A stretch of DNA of 64,000 bases from Pseudomonadota bacterium (GTDB lineage: Bacteria; Desulfobacterota; Desulfobulbia; Desulfobulbales; JAHJIY01), in the NCBI GenBank assembly GCA_018823175.1, contig JAHJIY010000040.1, positions 80,888 to 144,887 of the forward strand, read 5' to 3'. Positions 18,669 through 28,815 of this stretch are shown here, in pieces. Under the pieces are notes generated by a model, which saw only the letters and a list, made by a program, of their open reading frames with translations, did not search any database and had not been told where the DNA came from. The position numbers and the translations under genes are program-made. The first letter of the stretch is position 1, and each line of letters opens with the position of its first letter.

Positions 18669-19631
18669 CTACAATGAAGCCATAATGTCCAGAAGCTCCT
18701 TGGCCCGCACGGTATAGGTATGATCACGGAGCGTTCTTTTTTGAGCCGCTTCGGCAATAGCAGCGGTTTTTTCCGGTGAGTTTAGTAACTCGACAACCTT
18801 CTCTTTAAAATCCCGAGACGAATCAAAAAGAATTATTTCTTTATCCGGTTCGTAGTAATCGGTAATTTCCAGACTGTCGGCAAAATAAAGCTGCACCGTG
18901 CCGGCCATTGCCGCCTCAAAGGTCCTCGGGCCCGGAGTAGAGGGGGTCAACTGGTAGCATTTATTGGCGTAATGCAGATTACGTCCTAAATTAAGAGTCA
19001 GATGCGAGGCGGCGTAATAATCAGAAAGCTGCTTGTTGGGAATCCGTTTATTTTTGGTAAACGGGAATCTGCCGATATCCCAGCCATCACCAAAAATTTG
19101 CGTATTATATTCCTGAAGCACCGATTTCAATCCGTCCAGCATCAGTGTCCGGTTATCAAAGGCAACCCCGCAGAAAAAAATATCAATCGTCTTCTCGCCG
19201 CTCAGCGGCCGATAATGAGCCTCTTTATGGGCGGCCATCGGCAGGTGGAAAACCCGGTCCCGGCCATAATGGCGACTTGCCCAGCGATCATTGGTGAAAA
19301 TCGCATCCGCATAGTCGACCACCTTATATTTATAATCAAATTCATAGGGATCGTCATGCAGCCAAAAAATAAGGGCGGCGCCGTGCTTGGTACAGGTTTG
19401 TCTTAAAGCACCGTATTCGGACTCATGGGGCATACACGAACCAAAAACGATAACCAGATCAGGCTTGAATGTCCCGGTCAAATCTTCGCACAGGAAGAGA
19501 TCGGTCTCCTTGACATTATCCGCGCCGATTATTTCAGAAAATCCGGCGACCAGATAATTGCGCATCATCAAGTTATTGTTTATCCGGTCCGGCATGGCTC
19601 CGGTGATCAGCACCCTCATGTCTTGCCCCAA
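18669..19631 (-). CDS. CgeB-like glycosyltransferase
   Basis: TPSTPGPRTFEAAMAGTVQLYFADSLEITDYYEPDKEIILF. Confidence 0.8.
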   Translation of the reverse strand: MGQDMRVLITGAMPDRINNNLMMRNYLVAGFSEIIGADNVKETDLFLCEDLTGTFKPDLVIVFGSCMPHESEYGALRQTCTKHGAALIFWLHDDPYEFDYKYKVVDYADAIFTNDRWASRHYGRDRVFHLPMAAHKEAHYRPLSGEKTIDIFFCGVAFDNRTLMLDGLKSVLQEYNTQIFGDGWDIGRFPFTKNKRIPNKQLSDYYAASHLTLNLGRNLHYANKCYQLTPSTPGPRTFEAAMAGTVQLYFADSLEITDYYEPDKEIILFDSSRDFKEKVVELLNSPEKTAAIAEAAQKRTLRDHTYTVRAKELLDIMASL

Positions 19632-19635
19632 TTTA

Positions 19636-22104
19636 TTAAACGGTTAAACGTTTTCTAAGTTCAAAGATGATTCGGCGGATCAACATCTTCAAGCCGAAGG
19701 TCCGGTAATAATTAAGAACCACTCGATAAAGCGGAATATTGCCCGGGATCCTGATCTGGCCCTGAGTCATTTCCTTAAACATCATATCGGCGTTCGCGCG
19801 CCAGTCATTGATCGTCAGACTGATGCCGCAATCAAGCAGGGTCAGGAAGCCATGGGTTCCGGGATCAGGCTCGATTGGCGCATATTGTTTCAACAACCGG
19901 TGATAGTTACCGGCCATCCAGCTGCCATGTTGCGCCGCCTTGACCCACAAGTCCTGATTGATATTGGCCCGCAATTTTTCAAGGATTGAACGATCACTGA
20001 TTATTTTCAGAATTTCATGGGCAACATGACCGGGACTATTGACCGGCACCTTCAGGCCATTATGATTATGACTGACCCGTTCGCCCAAGGCGCCGATATC
20101 GGTCACAATCGGAACGACCCCCTGCTGCCAGGCTTCGGAGATGGTAATGCAGAAAGTTTCCGGCCATACGGCCAGATGCAGCGACAGATCGAGACCGGCC
20201 AGTTGTTCCTGTAAATAATCGACCTGATATGAGCCATGCACCGTGAGATGGGCCAGCTGCAACTTTTCAAAAATACTCTTGTAGGGCTGGACGATTTGAC
20301 CAAGAACATGGAAATGAATATCTTCATGGCGCAGCTGATTAATCACGTGGATCACATCATCCGCCCCTTTCATGTGGGTAAAATTACCGATAATCCCGAC
20401 CTGGAGAGTTTTATCCTTTCTCTCTCGCCGGGCAGGAAGCTGATGGTCCCGTAAAGGAATGCCGGCGATTTCAATTTTATTGTTCTGGGCGATGTCCGGA
20501 TAAATCCCGCTAATCATCTCGGTGGTAGTTTTCGAGTTGGCATGGATCATACTGACCGAGTTCAGCATCTTCGAAATAAACCCCCGCCGCAAATACTGGC
20601 TGCCGTGATTATTACTGGCATTGAGACAGATTTCACAGCTAACCGGCGGGATATTGAGCACATCACAGAATCGTTTTCGATAATCAAGCAGATTAAAGGC
20701 ATGACAGATTAAAAAGTAATCATGGATGCTGAGAATAGTCGGCACGCCAAGGGCCTTGGCGATAAAAGGCAGCGAAAGAATCTGCCGGTAAAAATGGTGA
20801 AAATGGACCAGGGCGACTTGATATTTAATTAGCAGCCGGCCAAATTCCTTCTCCCGATGGGGGCAGGTAAAACGACTATCGCCGATTTCCTCGGTAAAGG
20901 ATATTTTTTCGAGTTCATTATAATTATCGTCAAGCACTGAATAAGTGGTGCTGCTCTGGGCCGCGGAATCCGGGACAAAAAAGATAAAATTAAACTCATC
21001 CTTCAGCTGATCCAGGATAATACCGGCGTAGATTTCAACCCCGCCGTATGGTTTAATCCCCTCCACATTATGGATGACAAACATGATAGTCGGTTTTACC
21101 GGGATCTCTTTTCCTGCGGCCATAACTTGAGATGCCTGGGGACTGAGCAAGGCCGCATCCCGTAACAGAATGTCGATCCGGCTGCGATAAGTATGCAAGG
21201 CCAGGGCCTTCTGCTGGGCCTGTCGGGCGATTTTGATCCGCAGATCGGGGTTTGCAAGGTAAAACCTGATCTTCTCCAGGCAATCCTCGTGAGTTGAATA
21301 TGCAACAAATTCCTGGTCGGCGGCAAAATATTTACTGATCGACGGCGAACTTTGATCAACCAGCTGAAACCCACCGGCCATCGCGGTTTCAAAAAGCCGG
21401 GGCCCCGGAGTCTGGGCCTTGTCAATATTACCGGAGGCGGAAAATTCCCGTTCCATCATCAGAGAAATTCGACTGCGATTACTGAATCTGGCAAGTTCGG
21501 TATTCGGAGTCCGCCAGTTATAACTGAATGGGGCCGCCTCCAGGTTAACCGCAGGAAGATGCGGGTTGCCGGGCAAAGCAATTTTGTACTTATAACCCTG
21601 GAGTTGATCCTCTATTTTTTTTATAAAGGAAACCCGATTGGGCCAGGCGGTACCGACAAAAAGCAGATCATAATAATAGTCCTGATCGTCGGCAAGTACT
21701 TCATGCCAGTGCAATGAAGGGCTGGCCGCCAGGGGCAGATGACGCCCCTTCTTTCCGTACGAATCGACACTTCCTTCGTCATTGGTGTAGACCAGATCAA
21801 AGATGGCCGCGTTTTTCAGGTTGACCGAATTTTCATATGGATCTTCAGTGAACCAGACCAGGCTTCTGGTGCAGATTGCGGCCAATCGCCGACAAATAAT
21901 CGGATCAATTTCTTCCCCGCCGTAAGCGATAAAAAGATTGCACCGGCTCTCAACCGCCCGATGAATCGCACTGCCATAATCGGCATTGATCACGAAATCA
22001 ACATCCGGATGCTGTTTTAACGCTTCCTCAATTGCGAGGCAGATATAATAGTTCGGGTCACTTCTCTTGGTATCAAGAAGAAGGATTCGCCATTTTTTCG
22101 ACAT
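19636..22104 (-). CDS. CgeB-like + GT4 glycosyltransferase fusion (822 aa)
   Basis: N-term TPGPRLFETAMAGGFQLVDQ; C-term VGIIGNFTHMKGADDVIHVINQL...FCITISEAWQQGVVPIVTDIGALGE. Confidence 0.85.
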   Translation of the reverse strand: MSKKWRILLLDTKRSDPNYYICLAIEEALKQHPDVDFVINADYGSAIHRAVESRCNLFIAYGGEEIDPIICRRLAAICTRSLVWFTEDPYENSVNLKNAAIFDLVYTNDEGSVDSYGKKGRHLPLAASPSLHWHEVLADDQDYYYDLLFVGTAWPNRVSFIKKIEDQLQGYKYKIALPGNPHLPAVNLEAAPFSYNWRTPNTELARFSNRSRISLMMEREFSASGNIDKAQTPGPRLFETAMAGGFQLVDQSSPSISKYFAADQEFVAYSTHEDCLEKIRFYLANPDLRIKIARQAQQKALALHTYRSRIDILLRDAALLSPQASQVMAAGKEIPVKPTIMFVIHNVEGIKPYGGVEIYAGIILDQLKDEFNFIFFVPDSAAQSSTTYSVLDDNYNELEKISFTEEIGDSRFTCPHREKEFGRLLIKYQVALVHFHHFYRQILSLPFIAKALGVPTILSIHDYFLICHAFNLLDYRKRFCDVLNIPPVSCEICLNASNNHGSQYLRRGFISKMLNSVSMIHANSKTTTEMISGIYPDIAQNNKIEIAGIPLRDHQLPARRERKDKTLQVGIIGNFTHMKGADDVIHVINQLRHEDIHFHVLGQIVQPYKSIFEKLQLAHLTVHGSYQVDYLQEQLAGLDLSLHLAVWPETFCITISEAWQQGVVPIVTDIGALGERVSHNHNGLKVPVNSPGHVAHEILKIISDRSILEKLRANINQDLWVKAAQHGSWMAGNYHRLLKQYAPIEPDPGTHGFLTLLDCGISLTINDWRANADMMFKEMTQGQIRIPGNIPLYRVVLNYYRTFGLKMLIRRIIFELRKRLTV

Positions 22105-22138
22105 GCGCTGTATAAACTCTCTCAGAATGACTGCAGGA

Positions 22139-23290
22139 TTATTTTTTCAACTTTTTCAGATCAGGAAAAGTTAATGTGAGAATCCGGATCAACAATGATT
22201 TTCTGGAATGAAACAAACCGGTGAACAATTCATTTTGCTGGCTAAGCCTGATTACCTGTTCCTCAAGATCATGGACCTGCTGGTCCCGTTCGTTAAGCAT
22301 GTAAACGATTTTTTCTTTATCAAGAAGTTGCTGGTTTTTTTCGTGAATCAGCACATCCTTTTCATGAATAATGGAATTTAATTCCTGGATAACGGCATGA
22401 ATTTTTTGAATATCCTCATTTAATCTCTGAACAAGTCCGTCTTTGTCCTGAATAACTTGGTCCTGGCCAATTATGGTCTGATCCTTTTGGGACAAAAGTT
22501 CTGAAAAATAAAGATGTTGTTCCTGATGGCTGAGTCGTTCTTTCTGCAATTCCCGGGTCAGAAACTGGTTGTTGACCGCTTCGCCAAGACGGGAAAAAAA
22601 TTGCCGAACCAGATCCGGGTTCAGGTTGCAATATTCCATAAATTGAGTGAACTCTTCCGGGCATTTTGAGCCGACCTGCAAGATGCCAAGGCCGGAGCTG
22701 TGCTCAAAGGCAAACGATTTGAAACGCAGAGAAATCTCCTCCCAGAATTTCCAGACGCCATAGTCAGCAATTTCAACTTTGGTATCGTGGAAAAGAACAA
22801 CTGCCCGTTCACTGAGTTTAGGCAACCAGGTTTCAAAATCATGCTTGACCGCTTCGTAGGTATGAAGACCGTCAATGTGGAGAAGATCAATCGAGCCATC
22901 GGCAAAATCGGCGAGGGCCGCATCAAAATAGGCCTGTTTCAGGGTTGAGAATTCACCATATCTGATATCGTGATAGCCCTTTAATTCACGCAGGATATTG
23001 TCGCCATATTCCCCGGCCTGGTGGTCCCCGACCCATGAATCAACCGCGACACATTTTGTTTCAGTCTGCAGTGCTTTAACACTCTGACAAAAAGCACAAT
23101 AAGAATCTCCCTGATGAGTTCCAAGCTCAACAAAAAGACGCGGGCGCAATAATTCGACCAGAAAAAAAGCGAAGGGAATATGGCCATGCCAGGCATATAC
23201 ATTCGACAGGTATTCCGGCTTATTGAATGTATATTGGCAGTTCAACAGATTAAACATCTTTGCGGTCTCATAGTTTTGCCGACAACGCAA
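22139..23290 (-). CDS. Class I SAM methyltransferase with C-terminal coiled coil
   Basis: FVELGTHQGDSY, IDLLHIDGLHTYEAVKHDFETWLPKL; repeated IHEKDVLIHEKNQQLLDKE helix. Confidence 0.8.
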   Translation of the reverse strand: MRCRQNYETAKMFNLLNCQYTFNKPEYLSNVYAWHGHIPFAFFLVELLRPRLFVELGTHQGDSYCAFCQSVKALQTETKCVAVDSWVGDHQAGEYGDNILRELKGYHDIRYGEFSTLKQAYFDAALADFADGSIDLLHIDGLHTYEAVKHDFETWLPKLSERAVVLFHDTKVEIADYGVWKFWEEISLRFKSFAFEHSSGLGILQVGSKCPEEFTQFMEYCNLNPDLVRQFFSRLGEAVNNQFLTRELQKERLSHQEQHLYFSELLSQKDQTIIGQDQVIQDKDGLVQRLNEDIQKIHAVIQELNSIIHEKDVLIHEKNQQLLDKEKIVYMLNERDQQVHDLEEQVIRLSQQNELFTGLFHSRKSLLIRILTLTFPDLKKLKK

Positions 23291-23770
23291 ACCTCACAAA
23301 ATCAAGATTGCGGCGACAGCGGGTTACATCAACTCAATTAAATCGCGTCATTTAATTTCAGGAAAGGACAATATAACACAGGAAGATCTTCCGACCTTTA
23401 TTTATCAATTTTTTACTGAAAATTAACAAGAAAACAAGTGATTGAACACGAAATTATTCGTAATTAATTCAGGAGGAAACTTCGCCAAGTTGTTACATTT
23501 TATTTCATGATCTGTCAATATTTATAGCTTAACCGGACGAAACAATTACCAAAATCAAAATCACAATCCGCCAAAGCTCGCGCCCCGGCGGAGGGATCAA
23601 ACAAAGACGAGGCCCGCCGGGCAATAATCGACCTGATTACTCAAGATAAGAATGCGGCGATCAGCTTATCTTTTTTACCCTTGTTCCTGACGGGCACGAC
23701 ATGTTAGTGTGCCGGGTTATCTACTAAAGAATAAACCTTATCAAACCTAATAAAATGTGAAGAAATTACT

Positions 23771-24370
23771 ATGCATCAGAGTTCATATGCCAACATGCTT
23801 GCTTTTCGACAAAAATATCTTGCCGCCAGACGGGATGAAACATTACAGATTTTAGATATCGGCAGTTACGATGTTAACGGTTCATATAAAGCTATTTTCA
23901 ATGAGGAAAAATGGTGCTACCGCGGGGTTGATATCAGTGAAGGACCGAATGTCTCGGTAATTTTATCCGACCTCTATAACTGGCGAGAAATCAAATCTAG
24001 CACAATTGATCTGGTCATTTCCGGCCAGGCCTTTGAACATATCGAATATGTCTGGCTGACCATGCTTGAAATATATCGGGTCCTCAAGCCCGGCGGCCTT
24101 TGCTGTATCATCGCCCCTTCCGGCGGCGAAGAACACCGCTATCCCGTGGACTGCTGGCGATTTTACGGCGACGGTTTTAAAGCGCTGGCCCGCTACGCCT
24201 CCCTGGACCTGGTGGAAGTCTATACCCAGGAACAGGCCGGCGACTTTTCCGACGACAGTAATAGCTGGAAAGATACGGTTTTTATCGGCAAAAAACCTTG
24301 CTTTAATTTGTTGACCGCCGGCAAGGCCCGACTGAAGCATCTGCTGATCCGCAAATTAAGTAAATCCTGA
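23771..24370 (+). CDS. SAM-dependent methyltransferase
   Basis: LQILDIGSYDVNGSYK, VISGQAFEHIEYVWLTMLEIYRVLKPGGLCCIIAPSGG. Confidence 0.9.
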   Translation: MHQSSYANMLAFRQKYLAARRDETLQILDIGSYDVNGSYKAIFNEEKWCYRGVDISEGPNVSVILSDLYNWREIKSSTIDLVISGQAFEHIEYVWLTMLEIYRVLKPGGLCCIIAPSGGEEHRYPVDCWRFYGDGFKALARYASLDLVEVYTQEQAGDFSDDSNSWKDTVFIGKKPCFNLLTAGKARLKHLLIRKLSKS

Positions 24371-24499
24371 ATCCGTGACGGCTTAGAGCTGTTTATCAGA
24401 TCAGGTGGTTGTAGTTGCGTCAAAAATACTTGTTCAGCCGCGGGGATAGATATTCACCCGCCGCCCAACGGGGCGCCCGAGAGCGCTCACGGATTCAGG
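24366..24499. mobile_element. 134-bp MITE-like element
   Basis: Perfect 13-bp terminal inverted repeats cctgaatccgtga ... tcacggattcagg with GC-rich palindromic interior. Confidence 0.6.
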
Positions 24500-24637
24500 T
24501 TAATGAATTCGGCGCTGCAAACAGAAAAACGGTCTATTTAAAATTGGCTATGGCAAGTCCACTGAATTAGGTCTATATTTCATTGACATAATTTCACAGG
24601 TATTCTTTTTTACCGGAATGTCGAAAGGAGGCTGACC

Positions 24638-26806
24638 ATGAAGCTCACGAGCAGAAAACAAATTACCGTTCTCGCCCTGTTGTTTATACTCTTCGGATGC
24701 AGCCACTCACATGATGATGAGCCGATTGACCAACCGGTCTCCGACTCTTCGCAACTGACCCGAATCACCTCTGAGCAGGAACTGAAAACCATCCTGACCA
24801 AAGGGCTCGATAACCGGACCGGCTATACCTATTCCTCTGGGCAGGAAACAGTGGACGACGCAGTCGGCGCTCCGGACAGTGGTTCCGGCGGCAGCCCGAC
24901 GACCTCCTCAACCAATTTGCAGATCAGCGGAGTGGATGAGGCCGATCTGGTCAAAAACGATTCTTCCTACCTTTATCAGGTCATCCCGGCCGGAATCTCT
25001 TATTATCCCTACGTGACAAGTAACAGTAACCGGCTCAGGATCATGCGGATGCTGAGCCAACCGGAACGAACCGAAACGGTGACCGAAATTGAGATCGGCA
25101 CCCCGACCAACCCAAGCGTCGATGGCCTCTATCTGGCCACCAACCGACCGGACCAGGCACCGGATCTACTGATCACTCTGGGCGGCCGAACCTCCTACTG
25201 GCAAGATTTCTGGTTTGAACCATGGTACTGGAACAGCGGACGAACCCATCTTGAATTCTACAATGTCGATAACCCGGCGACCCCGATTTCAATCACCAGC
25301 CTGGACCTGGACGGCGCCGTGATCAGTAGCCGGAGAATCGATGAGACCCTTTATCTCGTCTCCCGCTACCAACCAGGCCTGCCGGAATACCTGCCATATC
25401 CGGCCAATGCGCAGGATACCCGGAAAAACGAGCAAATCGTCAACGCCGCCACCCTCACCGACCTGCTGCCCGGATTTACCATCAATGGCGGGACTGAAAA
25501 ACCCCTGGTCATTGCCACCGACTGTTACACGATCCCGACCTTTACCGATGATCCTCAGTACGGGGACATCATCACCATTACCGCCATTGACCTTGAAAAT
25601 CCGGACCAGCCTATCAGCCAGTGTCTGGTCGGCGCCACCGAGACAATTTTCGCCTCGACCACAGCCCTGTATCTGGCCAGCACCCGCTATCAATATGACA
25701 ATAACCCGATCATTCTCGACCAGCCGGTCAGCGGTTCAACCGACCCCGACAGCTCCACCGGTACGGACGGGACCGGCACGACTTCCCCGGCCTCCCTCAT
25801 GTATCCGGAAACGATCTATACCGATATCCACAAATTCAAGCTAGACGGCGCGACCTTCTCCTACCAGGGTTCCGGCTCAGTCGCCGGTCATCTCGGCTGG
25901 GACCAGGACAAAAAGTCCTTCCGCTTCGGCGAGGTCGGTGAGGCGCTGGGCGTAGTAACCTCAACCGGTGAGACCTGGAGCGGCACCGCCACCACCAGAC
26001 TGACCCTGCTCGGCAGCGACAGCAGCAGCGAAACCGGGGCCCTGACCACGATCAGCGAACTACCCAATGAACAGCATCCCGAGGCCATCGGCAAACCGGG
26101 GGAACAACTTTATGCCGCCCGCTTTCTGGGAGAAAAACTTTATCTGGTCACCTTCCGAGTCACCGACCCGCTCTATGCCATAGACCTGAGCGACCCAAAT
26201 GACCCGGTAATCATCGGCGAACTATCCATCCCCGGTTACTCGGATTATCTCCATCCGATCAGCGACAATCTCCTGCTGGGCATCGGCAAGGATGCGGTGG
26301 CCGATGGTAACGCCGGCGATGGCCGCGGTGCCTGGTATCAGGGGGTCAAACTTACCCTCTTCGATATCTCGGAAGCAGACAACCCGACCGAACTGCAATC
26401 ATTGACCTTCGGCAAAAGGGGCAGCGACTGCACCGTGCTCTACGATCACCACGGCTTCAGTTCACTGCAGCCGGACCCGGTCGGCTCAACGGTTCGCTTT
26501 GCCCTGCCGATCAGCCGCAACACCGGAACACCGTCCTACGGATATCCGTCAGATCCATGGACCTACTATGACTGGACCGACACCGGCCTCCACCTCTTTG
26601 AGATCGATACCGCTGCCGCAACTCCGGCAATCACCACCATCGGCTCAATCATCGCGGAGGCGGCCCACGGGCCATCCGACTATCCTCAAAACTCAGTCCA
26701 GAATGATCGCTCGATTCTAACCACCACCGGCGTTCATTATATCCATGGGGAACAGGTCTGGTCGGCCGAATGGCTGGATGTTGAAAACCAAACCGGGCCG
26801 CAATAA
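24638..26806 (+). CDS. Secreted beta-propeller domain lipoprotein (PF09826-like)
   Basis: RBS aaaggagg; lipobox ILFGCSHS; NLQISGVDEADLVKNDSSYLYQV signature. Confidence 0.85.
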   Translation: MKLTSRKQITVLALLFILFGCSHSHDDEPIDQPVSDSSQLTRITSEQELKTILTKGLDNRTGYTYSSGQETVDDAVGAPDSGSGGSPTTSSTNLQISGVDEADLVKNDSSYLYQVIPAGISYYPYVTSNSNRLRIMRMLSQPERTETVTEIEIGTPTNPSVDGLYLATNRPDQAPDLLITLGGRTSYWQDFWFEPWYWNSGRTHLEFYNVDNPATPISITSLDLDGAVISSRRIDETLYLVSRYQPGLPEYLPYPANAQDTRKNEQIVNAATLTDLLPGFTINGGTEKPLVIATDCYTIPTFTDDPQYGDIITITAIDLENPDQPISQCLVGATETIFASTTALYLASTRYQYDNNPIILDQPVSGSTDPDSSTGTDGTGTTSPASLMYPETIYTDIHKFKLDGATFSYQGSGSVAGHLGWDQDKKSFRFGEVGEALGVVTSTGETWSGTATTRLTLLGSDSSSETGALTTISELPNEQHPEAIGKPGEQLYAARFLGEKLYLVTFRVTDPLYAIDLSDPNDPVIIGELSIPGYSDYLHPISDNLLLGIGKDAVADGNAGDGRGAWYQGVKLTLFDISEADNPTELQSLTFGKRGSDCTVLYDHHGFSSLQPDPVGSTVRFALPISRNTGTPSYGYPSDPWTYYDWTDTGLHLFEIDTAAATPAITTIGSIIAEAAHGPSDYPQNSVQNDRSILTTTGVHYIHGEQVWSAEWLDVENQTGPQ

Positions 26807-26841
26807 GATGAGGAGGAAAGAGGAAAAAAACTCATTACTTT

Positions 26842-26883
26842 TCACTCGTCACTATTTACTCGTCACTCGTCACTATTTACTAA
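26842..26883. repeat. 7-bp repeat array (TCACTCG-type)
   Basis: TCACTCG TCACTAT TTACTCG TCACTCG TCACTAT TTACTAA. Confidence 0.9.
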
Positions 26884-26885
26884 TT

Positions 26886-28790
26886 TCAAAGAATAGCCTT
26901 GGTATCCTTAGGCGAAAACTCAGGGACCAACTCCTTGAGAATGACTTTTATGCCGGGGCCATCATGAGCGATGGCCCTTTCCTCCAGACGAGTTAGAGCG
27001 TCTTCTAAATCAGCCAGTTTTTCACCCTCGCCTTTTAAAACCATAATCTTCTCATGGCCGGTAGGCACGATCCCCTCCCCTTCGGTGATCAGTTCCTCGT
27101 AGAGTTTTTCCCCCGGCCGCAAGCCGATATACTTTATTTCAATCTCGGTATCCGGTTCTTTGCCGCAAAGCCTGATCAAGTCACGGGCCATCTGTCCGAT
27201 CCGCACCGGGGTCCCCATTTCCAAAAGGAAAATCTCGCCTCCCTCGCCCATGGCCGCGGCCTGCATGATCAACTGGGCCGCCTCTTCAATCGACATGAAA
27301 TAGCGGGTCATCTCCGGGTCGGTCACCGTCACCGGGCCGCCCAGTTCAATCTGCCGCCTAAAAAGGGGAATAACCGAACCACTTGACCCCAGGACATTGC
27401 CAAACCGCACCGCCATCATCCGGGTCTTGCCCATCATGTCGGAAGCATAATATCCCTGCATGATCTTCTCGGTCATTCTCTTGGAAGCACCCATCACATT
27501 GGTCGGCCGCACCGCCTTGTCGGTGGAAACCAGAATGAACCGGCTCACCTCATGCTTGACCGAGGTCTCCAGCAGAAGCCGGGTGGCAAGGATATTATTG
27601 AACACCGCCTCCCAGGGGTTCTCCTCAACCATCGGGACGTGCTTGTAGGCTGCGGCATGGAAAACCACCTCAGGCTTATAGCGGCTGAATATCCGGTCCA
27701 GCAGGTCACGGTCCTGAATCCGGCCCAGCACCGTCACATAATCATTAAAATCACATTCGTGCTTAATCTCCATCTCGATCTGATAAAGATTCTGTTCGCT
27801 TGCTTCGCAAAGAATCAGATTGCTCGGATTAAATCGCAGAATCTGGCGACAAAGTTCCGAGCCGATCGAACCACCGGCCCCGGTCACCAGGACACAACGT
27901 CCGCTGATAATCTCTTCTATTTTGTCAATTTCAAGACGAACAGCCGGACGGCCGAGCAGGTCCTTATAGGAAACATCACGGATTGCCTTGATCGACACCC
28001 GATCATCGATCAGTTCGCCAAGGCCGGGCAAGGTCTTGAAGGTCACGCCGCTGGTCCGGCACAACTCAACGATGCGTCCCATCTGATCGCGGGAGGCTGA
28101 GGGAATGGCAATCAGAATTTCGTCCGGCCGGTTATTGGCGACCAACTCATGCAGATCGCCAATCGGGCCGAGCACCTGTACGCCATGGATCCGCTGGCCT
28201 ATTTTTGAAGGATGATCATCCAGCAACCCGATGACCCGATAGGGCAGCGCATGATTGTCACTTACTTCCCGGATGATTTTTTCCGCCGCATCACCCGCCC
28301 CGACAATCAACAGTTTTTTGCGACTGGACTCGGCAGGTCCTGATTTGGAAAGAAAAGGCAGCTCAATGGCCCCCACGTAAAAAAGCCGCAAACCGACCCG
28401 GGAACCGGCGATAAACAAAAAGGTAAGCAGACCGTCGATCAGAAATACCGAACGGGAAAAATTCTCGAATCGATAAAGCATGACCAGGGTACCGATGGCA
28501 ATCAAAGTCACGGTCAGACAGGCCTTTAAAATATTGATCAGATCGGTAAGACTGGTATAACGCCACATCCCTCGATAAAGACCGAAAAAATAGAAGACAA
28601 CAATCTTCATCGGCACCAGCAACGGCAGCACCGCTCGGATATTGGCCAGACGGATTGGTTCAAGATAACCTTCAAAACGAACATAATAGGCGGCCAGATG
28701 GGCCGCAACCAGCAGCAGGATATCGATTAAGACGACAATCCAGAAATTTCTCTTCCGTAGATGATGCTTCACACAAGGTCCCCTTCGCAA
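26886..28790 (-). CDS. Nucleoside-diphosphate sugar 4,6-dehydratase (CapD/PglF/WbpM type)
   Basis: Four TMs; GAGDAAEKIIREV; VLVTGAGGSIGSELCRQI; HAAAYKHVPMVEENPWEAV. Confidence 0.94.
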   Translation of the reverse strand: MRRGPCVKHHLRKRNFWIVVLIDILLLVAAHLAAYYVRFEGYLEPIRLANIRAVLPLLVPMKIVVFYFFGLYRGMWRYTSLTDLINILKACLTVTLIAIGTLVMLYRFENFSRSVFLIDGLLTFLFIAGSRVGLRLFYVGAIELPFLSKSGPAESSRKKLLIVGAGDAAEKIIREVSDNHALPYRVIGLLDDHPSKIGQRIHGVQVLGPIGDLHELVANNRPDEILIAIPSASRDQMGRIVELCRTSGVTFKTLPGLGELIDDRVSIKAIRDVSYKDLLGRPAVRLEIDKIEEIISGRCVLVTGAGGSIGSELCRQILRFNPSNLILCEASEQNLYQIEMEIKHECDFNDYVTVLGRIQDRDLLDRIFSRYKPEVVFHAAAYKHVPMVEENPWEAVFNNILATRLLLETSVKHEVSRFILVSTDKAVRPTNVMGASKRMTEKIMQGYYASDMMGKTRMMAVRFGNVLGSSGSVIPLFRRQIELGGPVTVTDPEMTRYFMSIEEAAQLIMQAAAMGEGGEIFLLEMGTPVRIGQMARDLIRLCGKEPDTEIEIKYIGLRPGEKLYEELITEGEGIVPTGHEKIMVLKGEGEKLADLEDALTRLEERAIAHDGPGIKVILKELVPEFSPKDTKAIL

Positions 28791-28815
28791 AATAAGATCA
28801 GAGATTTGATCCCGA

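Noticed and set aside
26745-26996. ORF ...SLLFTRHYLLVTRHYLLISKN
   Set aside because: Translation of a heptamer array plus antisense sequence at both ends; artefact.
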